From: Whitmania pigra | Taxonomy: Eukaryota; Annelida; Clitellata; Hirudinida; Haemopidae | DNA: 64,000 bases | Assembly (NCBI GenBank): GCA_021613335.1 | Contig: JAJTWR010000021.1 | Span: 3,685,001 to 3,749,000 of the forward strand | Direction of reading: 5' to 3' | Shown here: positions 26,101 to 38,342 of the stretch, piece after piece | Layout: every line of letters begins with the position of its first letter | Position numbering within the stretch: position 1 is the stretch's first letter | Notes under the pieces: model-generated | The model's input: the letters and a program-made list of their open reading frames with translations, nothing else | Databases searched by the model: none | What the model was told of the DNA's origin: nothing | Position numbers and translations under genes: made by a program

Positions 26101-27142
26101 ACCAATAATCCCCCCACCCACCCATCCATCCATCCATCCATCCAATCCATTCATTTATCTATCCATCGGTCTTTATGCTTCAGGATTGGATGGGTGAGAT
26201 CATACGGCGACGCATGGGTGGCAGTCCCACTGATGACGTCAGTTCGATGGCAAGGTAAACAGTGGTATCTGCTAAATTTCCGTCAGAGAAGCATGAAGGA
26301 AGGAAGAAGGTGAAGATGAAAGAAAGGAAGAAGAAAAGATACTGCTGCTGATGATGATGACTATGAGGACAAGATGATGACGATGACGATGATGAGGACA
26401 TCGATGAAACGGAATTTGAGAATGGGAAACTCAAGTTTATGTGACTTACTTAGAGTCAAAGTCAACAAGTTTACGTAACTATCAAGGCAAGTGCATTGGA
26501 CGAAAACCACCTCTGCATTCCCATGGTTAAGCCACACAGAAGAAAGCACTTTAAAGCACAAGTACACTTGTACGCAATCACACGAGTACAAGTACAAGTA
26601 CTCTAATCTGCGATAGTATGACAAACAATGTAGAAGGTATATCATTTGCACGGTCATCCAGGACTCCTGAATTAAACACGATGTCATTTTAGCACGATCG
26701 ACAAACATGCGACAATATGTTCACCCCTACATATACCACTTTTTCACCCATCCATCATTCCATCCGTCCATCCATCCATCCATCTACTCATCCATCCATC
26801 CATCCATCTGCTCATTCATCCATCTACTCATCCATCCATCCATCCATCCATCCATCTCACCTAACTCTCTGCACATCTGGATGACGACGGAGAACAAGTC
26901 TGCCGAAAAATCGACTCTCATTTGAATAATCTGAAGGTCGGGCAGCTGGACGTACAGGTATGAGTGCACAGGTAAGAAGTGGAGGAGAGTACCTGCCTGG
27001 ATGTCGTACTGGTCAAGGGTCGATCTCATTCTCGTGAGCCACTTGTTTTTCTTTGGCCACCAAACGGCGTAGTCTGACCAATCCCTGTCGTGTTCTAAAA
27101 GAAGACGACCAATAGCAATTCATGACCTAGTTATGAATGTAA

Positions 27143-27187
<45 letters not shown>

Positions 27188-27717
27188 TTATGTATTCATA
27201 ACGGCAACGTAAATCAAGTAAGTAATGAATGTACGCAATGTAAGGCAGACGACCTTGGTTCCGGGCAGGTCAAACAATGACACGACAGACAATCGCACGT
27301 TCATATAAATAGACAAGAGACGGGCAAATGTCAAACTGGTCCTCGGTTTGAGGAGTCCACTGGGCATTTCCATCTGGAATGTCCTAGTCAAGAAGTCCTC
27401 AGACGGAACATCAGGTCAAAGCTCAAGATACAGTCACTGGATTTGAGAACTATGCTTATCAATTGCGCTAGCATAGATCTCATCTCATGGGTTCAATAAA
27501 AGAGAAGAAATCTGATGTAGACTGATTGATCTGACTGTACATAAAACTCTGTACATATCATAATATTTCTAAGAACAATTTTTTTTGTGTCATCGATGTT
27601 CTCGTTGTTTTTCTGTTTTTGCCCCCGTCCTAATCATCTAGTTATGAAATGGAGGTTAATAAACTACCAACCAACCGGTGTTCTTATAAAGCGTTTATGA
27701 TGATGATGATGATGATG

Positions 27718-27759
<42 letters not shown>

Positions 27760-28015
27760 TCTGAAATCAACGCAGAGGAAAAAGTAGCCAAAACCCACCG
27801 AATCCTTCTACAATCTTCAGCATCAAGCCCCCTACGTGCAGGTCACCCCTGACCCTTAACCTTCTCAAGTCAAGGCCGTCCATGTAGACGCTTATTTCCC
27901 ACGTTCCGTCGATCATCGATGTCGTCGTTGCCGGTGCAGTCGAAGATGATGAAGACGAAGAGGATGGCGGATATGGCAACGTCCTGCTGTGCTGTGCGTA
28001 CATGTTGGAGGTCAT
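20173..28015 (-). CDS. Fermt: Kindlin / fermitin (integrin activator), long form
   Basis: Thirteen coding exons right to left: 27799-28015, 26861-27094, 25088-25377, 24193-24431, 23932-24034, 23701-23808, 22937-23406, 22490-22608, 22187-22293, 21318-21935, 20983-21129, 20547-20672, 20173-20337; frame holds; about 980 residues against about 680 in human kindlins. F0 shows [15 protein letters not shown] and [12 protein letters not shown]1 has [15 protein letters not shown] and [10 protein letters not shown]2 has [11 protein letters not shown] and [14 protein letters not shown]; a PH domain (about 554-650) has the typical [20 protein letters not shown]3 ends [14 protein letters not shown] and LTGGW. 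Kindlins bind integrin beta tails with talin at adhesions. Extra length sits in serine-rich inserts: F1 loop exons, before the PH domain (23.0-23.4 kb) and after it (21.3-21.9 kb). The ATG used follows a CAG, so a further 5' exon is possible. The end of the third exon is the least certain junction. Confidence 0.95.
26749..26857. repeat. (CATC)n array at the kindlin exon 2 donor
   Basis: Imperfect CATC/CATT tetranucleotide repeat. On the minus strand it starts only a few bases after the kindlin exon 2 donor (GTGAGATGG), so the intron begins directly with repeat. Another short CATC tract lies at about 26125-26150 in the same intron. Confidence 0.85.
27147..27185. repeat. (AT)n dinucleotide array
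   Basis: About 19 uninterrupted AT units inside kindlin intron 1. Self-complementary, so cruciform-prone. Confidence 0.95.
27697..27757. repeat. (ATG)n then (ATA)n trinucleotide array
   Basis: About eight ATG units pass straight into about twelve AAT units, in kindlin intron 1. A single G-to-A change spread through the array would link the two motifs. Confidence 0.95.
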
Positions 28016-29168
28016 TATCTGAATAAGTGGACAAGACGATGAAAAGGTTAAAGGTCGGAAGAAAGGTCATGAGGGTGCGTTCTTGAATTGAACGTAATGC
28101 GGCGTGAATGTTACACGGTTCATTGGTTATTGATCCGCACGTGGTGGTATTATAAGTTCGTGTAGGATCGGTTCTTTATGTTACAATACATAATACTAGC
28201 TCCACAACAGACAAGAGTGGATCAGTCGAATCAGTATACAATTCAAAGCAAGAATATACCTGCGCGATGCACACCTGGTTAATGAAGGCTACATATGCGA
28301 GCAGGTGTCCTTTCACTCATGACGACTACGACGATGATGATGATAATGATTACGGATATAACGGATGATCCATCAGATAACTTTCATGTTCCAACATTCA
28401 TGAAATGATTATAACGGTGATGATGGCAATCTTAGAAATTGTTTGATGGAGATAAAATTATCACGTAAAAATGGCATTAAATTCACAATGCATCGACATG
28501 ATGACGAAGACGACGATGACTAAAAAGTTTAAGAGGTCATGATAACCGATCATCATGATAGGATGGCATGTTGAGAGAGAAGGGCACTCCATAATCCATA
28601 CCCCCTAAGCTCATAAAAACACGAGGTTGTAGATAAGAAAGGATTTATCTACTTTATTCACAAGTTTAAAATTATGTTCAACACATTCTCTCTATCTCGA
28701 TAAGGAGAGAGAGGTAAGTGCTAAGTGATAGTGTCAACGACGACCATGATAGTGATGTTGCTGCTGCTGCTGATGATGATGCTGATAGCGATAATCGTGA
28801 CGATGTATTAACGTTACGCATTTATGACATCGGTGATGATGATGATGATGATGATGAATCACGAACAGGATGGATGGAATGATGGATGAAGGACATAAAT
28901 ATCCGAAAGCTTTGGAGTCTAGACCGATGGAGAGGATACGAAATGTAGAGGATTTCTCAATGCTTTGAAAAGGATACATTCCGATCTGTGACGTCATATC
29001 CTCACTGGATCACTATCATCATCATCATCATCATCATCACCATCGTCGCCAGATCATAGGCTTTTCTATTTATAACTAGAGAGCAATGAAAGTCTGAGAA
29101 TTTAGCGATTTTCAGAAATTAAAAAACGTTGATAAAAAATCAAAAACATAATAATGAAAATAATAAAA

Positions 29169-29184
29169 TAACAACAACAACAAT

Positions 29185-29232
<48 letters not shown>

Positions 29233-29293
29233 AATAATAATAATAATAATAACAACAATAATAATAATAATAACAATAATAATAATAATAATA
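29169..29293. repeat. (CAA)n then (TAA)n array
   Basis: CAA units for about 60 bp followed by interrupted TAA units. Long poly-L or poly-C/Y open frames across it are artefacts. Confidence 0.95.
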
Positions 29294-29500
29294 TAATTTG
29301 CACTTTAAAAACATACTTTGATCGTTAATATTCCAAACGCCTTTATTCGTTAGTGCAACAATTTGGGCGATAAAGTTTGGAAAACTGATGAAGCAGAAGA
29401 CGATGACGCACATCACGATGACGATGATCATAAAGTTGCTTGAAACTTATTAGAAGTTTATTAATAATCCACACGAATAGCATAACGATTACAACGTAAA

Positions 29501-29507
29501 TAATAAC

Positions 29508-29591
<84 letters not shown>
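29501..29591. repeat. (AAT)n array
   Basis: Almost perfect AAT repeat, about 28 units. Confidence 0.95.
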
Positions 29592-29592
<1 letters not shown>

Positions 29593-30055
29593 GTATACAC
29601 TACCAATAGTCAGTAACAATAACAAAGCTGCGGACAATGTTAACATCAACTGAAAGGATTGGGTGTGAGAGAGATTAGGACGCACTTGTGTCGGTCCCAC
29701 CATTTTCTCGAACACGCGACCTTTACCTCAACGAACCTGTGGACGGATGGATGGACGAGTGGCGATGCGGATGAACGGATAGGTGGGCAGATGGGTTGTT
29801 GAATGCGCGGGCAAAAGTTTAATGCTTGAACGCTTGGATGATCTAATTGTTTCATTGATAGGATAAAAGGTAGATAAAGGATGCAATGAATGGACAAATG
29901 CAAGGATGGATAGATGGACGGAAGGCTGAAGACAGAATGACAGATTAGAACAGGATTACAGGGCAGCCTACGATGAGATGGGCGTAATTTTCACAACCAT
30001 TTCGTTGCTTTTAGATGCTTTAATACGACAAAGGTGACATGACACTTGAATCGCT

Positions 30056-30225
30056 GACAATAATAATATATAAATACTGATAACAACAACAATAATAATA
30101 ATAATATAATATTAATTATTAATAATATTAATAAAATTATATTATAATTAAATTAAAAGTATAATATTAATATAATATTAAATAATAATAATATATATTA
30201 TAATATAATTATATTGTAATTATCC
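30056..30225. repeat. AT-only palindromic tract
   Basis: Nearly pure A/T sequence made of TAATATTA-type palindromic words, for example AATATAATATTAATTATTAA. Not a simple tandem repeat. Confidence 0.7.
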
Positions 30226-31127
30226 TATCACGTCATAACACTTATAAATATAATGACATCTCTAAAGCAAAGGGCGGAACGAAAACCTCAGAGAACAACC
30301 TCTAACCTCTGACCTCGGACATGTCTCTATATAATATATAACAGCAATCGGTCAGCGACTCACCCCTTCCCACCATCTCACCGGTGCACAAAAACATGAC
30401 AGCAAGGGTATTGAGTAACTTCAGTCATGTCACGAATGAATGGATTACGCAACGATGCTGATAAGCCAGTGAATGCATAGAATAAGAAGACATGAGTCTG
30501 GGAATTTTGGTTCAGAGGCATGCCTGGGAGAATATCCTGATGGAAAATAGGTATGGATGGATGTATAGATAGAGAGATGGATAAATAGATTGCTAAGATG
30601 TACAGATAGAGAGATGGATAAATAGATGGATGGATATATAGATGGATGATGGATGCATAGCAAAAGAACAGACAACAGTTTGAATGAGTGGCACGTGAAT
30701 GGATGATAAATGACAGAAGGTTAGTTCCCGTTCGGTCTCAGACAAGTATAACTGATTGTTTCTTTCAGCAAAATGTGACCCCATAAAAGTTTTACTGACG
30801 GATAGAGGGGCGTTTGAACGAAAGTTCAGCTCTGGATGAAGGAGATGTCACAAAAAACTCTTTGAGACTACAGCAACAGACATTTATATTTACATCTCAT
30901 CAGAAATTATTTCAGAAGCGATTGATTAGAGTTCCTGCATTCAATTCCCAAGACATCTTGACACACCTCGGGCCAAATAATGGACTCTTCCAATTGATAA
31001 GCCACAAAGGAAGGAACGAACGCCCTAGCAACACACTGGCATCTCAATCGAATGGTCGCGTCCTTATCAACATCTGTCCTCTTCCAACTGAAAAGTGAAT
31101 GGGTGGATAAAAGAATGAGCGAGCAAG

Positions 31128-31259
31128 CGAATGAATGAATGAGTGAGTGAATGAATGAATGAATGAATGAATGATGAATGAATGAATGAATGAATGAATG
31201 ATGAATGAATGATGAATGAATGAATGAATGAATGAATGAATGAGTGATGAATGAATGAA
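31128..31259. repeat. (GAAT)n array
   Basis: Tetranucleotide GAAT array interrupted by GAT slips and one GAGT. Encodes HSFI-type open frames on the minus strand, which I reject as genes. Confidence 0.95.
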
Positions 31260-31917
31260 AGCATGAGCGAAAGGACGAAGGCGCGATCGAATGAATGAGA
31301 AAACGAATGAATAATTGATTAGATCCTCGACTAATTGAGAGACCGACTGTCATCATCATAACCACCACCAATCATCATCATCACCACCAGTCGTCATCAT
31401 CGCCACCACCAAAACATGATGCAACAGAACGTGTAACTGTCTCATCAGGCTCTTTCGCAGCAAGAAGAAAGCTTGAAGCACAAACTTAAGCGTACAACCA
31501 CACGTACATACTCACACACTCGCACAAAGAAAGATTTGGATTTTCATCTGCTATAACGCCATTCGGTATTCTTTCAGTTAGGTACAAAATCATTGTCTAA
31601 TTATTAATATTATTATTGTTATTATTACAATAACGTAACAATAACTACCTCAAGAACACCTCACATCGTTAATTAAGAATCAAAAATATCATGGGAACCT
31701 CATTGATAGAACTTAATTGATCCAATAATTCTGATAGACATTCCCACAAAACAAGATTCTTAATGGCTTAACAAATACTATTAACTAACTAATACTAACA
31801 AATACATTCCACAGTGCAAAGGCAGATACAAAGACACGGACAAGCAAGCAGAGAGGGAGATAGGAAGAAAGAGAGAGTCAGAGTGAGAGAAGGAAAAGAC
31901 AACTTGACCCCTCCTAA

Positions 31918-31992
31918 TGAACAAACCAGATGTCAGGTGGATTTGAACCGATGACCTGTTGACCTTCTCTGGCATGACACAAACACCCATTG
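31918..31992 (-). repeat. tRNA-like fragment (possible SINE remnant)
   Basis: On the minus strand GGTTCAAATCCACC is a good T-loop/B-box match, with ATGCCAGAGAAGG upstream as a weak A box and short terminal complementarity (TGTCA / TGACA). The box spacing is too short and no cloverleaf can be closed, so this is not called as a tRNA. Confidence 0.3.
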
Positions 31993-32964
31993 ACGTCACA
32001 TTCGCCATGGTGATGATAAACTTGTATACATGGCAATGTAACAAACACATAAGTTTGGCATAATAAATATTATTATTATTATTATTAATATTAATATTGT
32101 CGTTGCTGGTAAGTTATTAAATATAACTTGTATCATAAACTTATCGATTACAACATAAATTACATAATAAATATAACTTATATTACAAAAATAATCTATT
32201 AAAAATAGATTTTATAATATATCTATCCTAATTATATCCTGACCTTATCAAATCATGATAACAGGATAAGTTGATTTTTTTACATGGTAGTCATTCGATA
32301 GAAGTTTGAGCGTATCAGATAGACAGGTGCTTCTCCAATCCAGGTTGCATGAAATACACGTAACTCGATACCTTTCGTCAAGGCCTTTTGGCATGACATT
32401 GACATCATCGAGAGGTTGAATGAAAAGGCATGAAAGAAATGAAGGTGGATGATGATGATCATGATGTTGATGACGACGATGATGATGATGATAATGATGA
32501 TGGTACTACTGTTATTTATGATGATGGTAATGCCAATAGTGATGATGATATTAACCAAGGTGATGATGTGGTATAGTATGAAATGCATTTAAAATTAACA
32601 GTATGACGGTCAAAAAGTATCGAATAATAATAACCCAAAAAATCTAAATAATTTGCGCCACGTAATCAGATGAAACAATCACAAACTGGAGTCTTATTTT
32701 ATTGCGCAGGAAATATTTACAAATTCAATGTAATATTAATTAACAACTTTTTAACACTACCAGTGAAAATCCGGACCCTATTTAGCAAATGCAATAGTCA
32801 TCGTCATCATCATTATCATCACCATCATCATCGTCGTCATACTTCTGCCCATCCCCGTTTAATGTTGCTGTTGAGGTTTCCACGACAACATTATAATCAA
32901 CCCAGTAACACGCCTTCTAATGGATGCATTTCAATAAGAACAGTAATAAGAAATTTAACAACGG

Positions 32965-32965
32965 C

Positions 32966-33063
<98 letters not shown>

Positions 33064-33075
33064 CAATAATAATAA
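32965..33075. repeat. (AAT)n array
   Basis: About 35 AAT units with one AT slip in the middle and an ACA variant near the end. Confidence 0.95.
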
Positions 33076-34544
33076 CGAACGGGACCTGATTCTTAATTAC
33101 TCAGAACCAGTTCCAAAATGGAGGCGGAAGAATCCGACCCACATCGGTAACTAAATGAAGCGACTCGGTTTGCTCCGGTCGGCATGAAACGCGACCCAAA
33201 TAGAACATTTAATTAGTGATCTGATAAATGACTTCTTAACTTCCATTGTTCTGTTTCATCCGTCAGTCGAGTCATCCGTCACACCATCCATCCATCTATC
33301 AAATCTTTTGCCCATCTATATTTCTATCAATCATTCATCTTAGCCACACAACTCTTCACCTAACCATCTATCTATCCTTCATCTACCTAAGCTCGCATCC
33401 ACGTCCATCCATCCATCCGTTCATCCGTTCATCCATCCATGGATGAAAAAGAGATTAAAAAAATATTTAAAAACTGTCATCAATTTGTGTCTCCACGTTA
33501 TTATCGAAAGGATAGCAGGAAGCGCGGTAATGCCAGCCTCCAATTTCGATATTCATAACGAGAAGCAGCATCCCCTCAAACATCGTCATCATCATCGTCA
33601 AGCAATATAAAAAGACTATGTGGTGATGACAACAGAGACGATGATGGTGATGATGATGATGATGATGACGTCGTTAAAAGATCGGATGTCACAGCCTGAC
33701 CCTGCCAATGACATCGTTCGACGAAAAAATCTCTCGACGCATAAGTAACGAACCGACCGCATTTTTTTGAAACTTTCACAGGCTTAGGAATCTTTCTTTC
33801 TTCTTCATCCTCCTCCTCCTTATCATCATCATCATCATCCTCGTCGTCTTCGCCAATGTCATTATCATCACCATCACCATAGTCATCGTCAATAAGGCAT
33901 CGTTATCAAGTCACATCGCCTTTCAAATTCATTAATATTTCAGGTAACATCGCTAACATAAATTTTAATATCAACATCAAATCATCATCATCAACATCAT
34001 CATCGTCACCATCATCACCATGACCACACACACACACATTAGCAACGTGTGCACTGCAGTTGACTGTAAAGCATAACAATAATCGCTTAGCCCAGTTGGC
34101 TGTCCAAATAAAGTTCAGTTGCAATCATTTTATTGAGTCGTAAAAGGATAACAAGAAACTGGCCGTAACAACCGCTATCACCATCATCATCACAACCAGC
34201 TCCGCCATCATCTTCTTCATCATCAGCAGCAGCAGCATCGTCATCACCAATATCACCTTGTCATCAAAGGGAGCTACGCGAGAAACGTCACATGTCCTCC
34301 CCCCCAATGGACGACTAAAATTATTATTAATATTATATTATATTAATATAGCGCGTGATTTCGAAATTCTTCGTTCCGGCAAGTGCAAGTCGATTGAATG
34401 GTTGGCGTAAAAGAAAATAATTAAAATAAACGATTGCAATAAGTGATCAGATGATCAATTAGATGAATGATTTGGTAAATGCAACATAAATGTCTTAAGT
34501 TCTTCCGATAGGTGGTTATATCATATCATAATGATATTTCCATG

Positions 34545-34548
<4 letters not shown>

Positions 34549-34594
<46 letters not shown>

Positions 34595-34595
34595 C

Positions 34596-34627
<32 letters not shown>

Positions 34628-34720
34628 TAATAATAATAACATAATAATAATAATTAATAATAATAATGATGATAATGATAATAATAATAATGATCATCAT
34701 CATCATCATCATCACCATCA
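34549..34720. repeat. (AAT)n array with GAT and CAT ends
   Basis: Long AAT array with AAC interruptions that changes into GATAAT and then CATCAT units at its right end. Confidence 0.95.
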
Positions 34721-34959
34721 TAAGCATAATAATGTCGATCATGTTTTATGGCTATATGGATACGTTACCAAGGTTATATGTGTTATTGGTTATTGTTGGT
34801 ATTCAATCATTTTGTTATCGTAACAATACTCATCCTCCTATTCCTCATCGTCGTCATCGTCACCGTCACCGTCATCATCATCATCATCATCATCACCTTC
34901 ATCATATTCGTGGTCTTAAGGAGAATATGAAATACCAATGCTGATGCTAGACGGCTTAC

Positions 34960-34997
34960 GTGATCAAACTGGTCGAAGCGATGAATAGCCCAATCAC

Positions 34998-35037
<40 letters not shown>

Positions 35038-35148
35038 GTCGTCGTCGTCGTCGTCGTCTTCGTAGTCATCAGTTTCATCACTCATAGTGGAGAGTTTTCC
35101 AAGCACACCAGCCTTGATGTTCTGATCCACTGATTCAATGGAACACAT
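34960..35148 (-). CDS. Possible acidic first exon (doubtful)
   Basis: A 63-codon open stretch in phase 0 to a strong donor (GATCAC|GTAAGC at 34959). It starts MCSIESVDQNIKAGVLGKLS, passes through a run of about 20 Asp encoded by a GAC/GAT repeat (34998-35058), and ends GDWAIHRFDQFDH. The non-repeat flanks look more like coding sequence than the other repeat-spanning frames here. No acceptor, no partner exon and no family recognised, so this may be chance. On the other strand a donor GTGAGT at 35168 competes. Confidence 0.25.
34998..35058. repeat. (CAT)n then (CGT)n trinucleotide array
   Basis: About fourteen CAT units pass into about seven GTC units. On the minus strand it encodes poly-Asp. 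Confidence 0.95.
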
Positions 35149-35204
35149 CAGAGGCCATCCATAGAAGGTGAGTTACATTTTAATAAATAATAATAATAAA
35201 GAAT

Positions 35205-35227
35205 ATAATAATAATAATAATAATAAT

Positions 35228-35297
<70 letters not shown>
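35205..35297. repeat. (AAT)n array
   Basis: About 30 AAT units, one ATT interruption. Confidence 0.95.
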
Positions 35298-36318
35298 GCA
35301 GCTATAATAACAACAACAATAATAAGCGGTAGGTTTTTGATTTTGTTGTTGTTGTCTGTTCGCAATGCGTCATTTGCATTAAAAATATAAATTAATGCAC
35401 CAATTGTCTACTGTCTGTTTCCTTCACCATCAACTTTATCAACAAGTGACATTATTAGGGAAGAGTGGATCAACGAACAGCCCTCTGACCTGGGGCTAGG
35501 AGCAAAAAAGTTCATTGTAAGAGCAATTTATTTAAATTATTATCATGGTGATTATGATTAAGTTGATTATGAAAAACTAAAACGACTTCCCTGTTATCAA
35601 CCATCTTACCCTATCTTATCAACCAATCCAAATATGCGCTATCTACTCGCAGCCCGCATCATAAGTCTAACGAAAGACAAAGCACCCAGGAATAAACCAT
35701 CCTCCACGCACCTGGCAAATGCTAAAGCTTTCACCTGTATAGGCGAATCAGGACCATTATTGCGTAACCAGGCTACTTTGCCAAAGCAATCATTCGATCG
35801 CCTCCTTCCTTCGCTTCCTTTCACTCAATGGTGGCCTTTGTGGTCACAAAATAAAGGAAACACTACGACTTTTTGATGTCACAAAATCGCATGCAAGTCT
35901 TTATTGAAAGACGGTGAGATAATGATATTGGCGACGATGATGATGACGATGATTGAGAGATTGAGACGCAAACTATAGCGACCGCTGCATTGATGTCGTT
36001 TCATGCAGGTGCATAAATGATCTTCGAAAATACATCACGATCCTTGTCCGAACATGACATATCCATCTCCTTTCATGAATATTAATGAACTAACAACAAT
36101 CGTCATCATAACTTGCACCATCATCATCATCATCACCATCGTCAATGTCATCATCATCATCATCATCATGGGAATTGAATTTATTTTGGTCCTACGATAG
36201 GTCTTTAAATAGGACCCCTTTCTAGCTTCTGAATCCACATTCCTGTTCCAAAAATAAGCGACTTTAAGAGGAAGAGAGATCGTGAGAATGGGAAAGAGAG
36301 AGTGTGTTCTAAAAATAG

Positions 36319-37250
36319 TTGAAATACTTTAAATACTCCACTCGTGCAACAAAAGAAGCCCTCGCAACGACTAACAACTTGGCTGCCAACATCGACGACG
36401 ACGACGACAACTTGGCCGCCAACATCGATGTCAGCAACAAAAATAAATATAAAACCACGAACACTGACGGCAGCGTCGACGCCAAGGTAAGCCATTATTA
36501 GCATATCAATAGAGGTGACCAAGAGTCCAGTATGTTTCGCGACAATGCAATTAAATATTGATTAGCAGTGGCATAATAAAAATTTGCCCATTAATATCGA
36601 GAAACATTTTAGACATTTTAGGCAGTCACCTTGGGCAGAATAAGTTCTGTAGGACACTTATAAAGTGTAGATGCATATTTGACGAGATTAAACATTTGCT
36701 ATGTTGGCTATTTCTCTTCCATTTTATCTCTTTCAAAGGCGTTCATGTTAATATTTTATAAAAAAAAACAAAAAAAAAACAACTAAAGACATAATGGGCT
36801 TTTTGATGTTAGTAGTGATGCTGACAAATAGGCAAAGCCATAATTCAAACACTTAAACAAAGCACAGCTGAAAGGCAGTGAAGCAGATTAAGAGATGTTT
36901 TCTTCCTGTATAATGTTTCTATAATCTTATCCGATGTAACGGAGATCTTCAGTTACGAAAACCTTCTACATTCAGGACTTCATTCAATTCATTCATTGTT
37001 AAAGCTGAGAGCAGTGCAAGCAGTCGGTTGCCTTTTTGATATTGATTGGCGGTTATATTTTTAAATAATTCATAGCCTCGCATGTAATTTTTATTAAATG
37101 ACAAAAACGCCGAATTCGAATTTTAGCCATCATTCACACGGTCACAAAATATGCAAGCCGCATCACATCACCTTTGAAATGTAATCCAAATACTTTTGCT
37201 CTTCACTTCTTTATCTTTTATTTTTCAATTGCAGCTGTGCGATTCCCAAT
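36319..37250 (+). CDS. Weak two-exon candidate, unknown
   Basis: Exon 36319-36486 ends at a good donor (GCCAAG|GTAAGC). The nearest good acceptor is TTTTTCAATTGCAG ending at 37232; joining in phase 0 gives LCDSQ and a stop, for a 61-residue product. The first exon has two imperfect repeats, NNLAANIDDDDD and DNLAANIDVSNK. No domain, signal peptide or family. Reported because both splice sites are good; it may be noise or part of a non-coding transcript. Confidence 0.2.
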
Positions 37251-37880
37251 AAATATTCTTCGACGAGCGTTCAATTTCAAAAAACTTCGACGCATATCGG
37301 CTTCTCGCAGCCATCAATCTCGAGATCGTCAATCGGACCCATTTTCTCCATTAGGAGAGCAGACGACAAGTTCCAAAAAACAACAATAACGTCTTGGTCG
37401 CGTTGTCAAATTTAAACTTAAACTAAAAAAAAATTATTTTCGCAATTTTCTGTCCAAACTCAACTGACTTATTACGTACTAATTAAAATAGTAAATCATT
37501 CATATTTTTAAAATTTACCAAGTCGCTCGTGCTCGCTCGCTCCTGCAACCCACGACAAACCAGTCGAACATATCGTGCGAGCTCCCACTTTATACGCCTG
37601 CTATTTTGCTATTCCTTGTGCACAGTGGTAGCTCGTCCTTTCCAAGTCATGAAATCTAGACATTGTAAATTGTTAAATCCTTTAACTTATCGCTCTCGTT
37701 CATTGCGAAACAAAATTCATGTCGGCGATAAAAGCAGTGAAAAGAAAAGTTAAATAATGTCTAAATTTAGCCGAAATGTTATTGTCGAGGTTTTCGTCGA
37801 CTTAAGCCAGAAGCGCGCTTCATCTGACTTTTGGTTTTTTAAACCAAACAGACTGTTTTTCTTAGAGGGAATAAAAAACA

Positions 37881-37896
37881 CCCCCCCCCCCCCCCC
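37881..37896. repeat. C16 homopolymer
   Basis: Sixteen Cs followed by AGCT and an A10 run. G-quadruplex/i-motif prone, and length is liable to sequencing error. Confidence 0.9.
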
Positions 37897-38342
37897 AGCT
37901 AAAAAAAAAAAGCAAAGCATAATTCTCTGCTTAATCAACGCATCTAATTTAAATTCTCATTTTCCTCAACAGTCAAAGTTAAACATTTTAGATCGGAGAT
38001 AAGAAAACACACCGAAATCTAATTGATCATCGGATAGGCGGCGATGAAACCAGAAATAGAAACAAACGTATAAACTTCTGTATCGAGTCATTAACATCCC
38101 TAATCGCTGACAGTCTCAGTTAAGTCTTCTCTCGAATTTATTTGTTTGAATTTGATGAACTACTAAAGGTCGCTTTTAGAAGCACATACAGGAGGTTATT
38201 TTCAGCACCATGCCGCGCTACGAATAATTCGATACATTTCGTAGACTAATTTAAGTCGCTGATTCAATCAGTATGATCGGAGATGATTTGTCAGATAATT
38301 TTAATTCAATTTCAGTAAAATGTCGAGAATTTCTAAATGCCT

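Larger units (their letters stand above)
28016..34950. other. Gene-poor, microsatellite-rich spacer upstream of kindlin
   Basis: No recognisable gene. Contents: kindlin promoter side at the left end, then many tri- and tetranucleotide arrays (AAT, CAA, GAT, GAAT, ATGG), AT-rich palindromic sequence at 30.06-30.23 kb and a tRNA-like B-box fragment near 31.93 kb. Short open frames (for example 30814-31098 on the plus strand) show no domain. Some undetected 5' UTR exon of kindlin could lie here. Confidence 0.55.
35298..38342. other. Spacer left of TMEM138
   Basis: No gene supported. It contains TCA/GAT-rich patches, a C16 homopolymer (37881-37896) and one weak two-exon candidate (36319-37250) described separately. 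The right end should hold the TMEM138 3' UTR. Confidence 0.5.

Noticed and set aside
27188..27391. Minus-strand 67-codon frame in kindlin intron 1
   Set aside because: Does not match any kindlin segment, and F0 reads continuously from exon 1 to exon 2 without it.
28734..29060. CRISPR-like or regularly spaced repeats
   Set aside because: ATG/ATC repeats are contiguous microsatellites, not spaced direct repeats, and the genome is eukaryotic.
31918..31992. Possible tRNA gene
   Set aside because: Good B box but A-B spacing too short and no acceptor stem or anticodon arm; kept only as a tRNA-like fragment.
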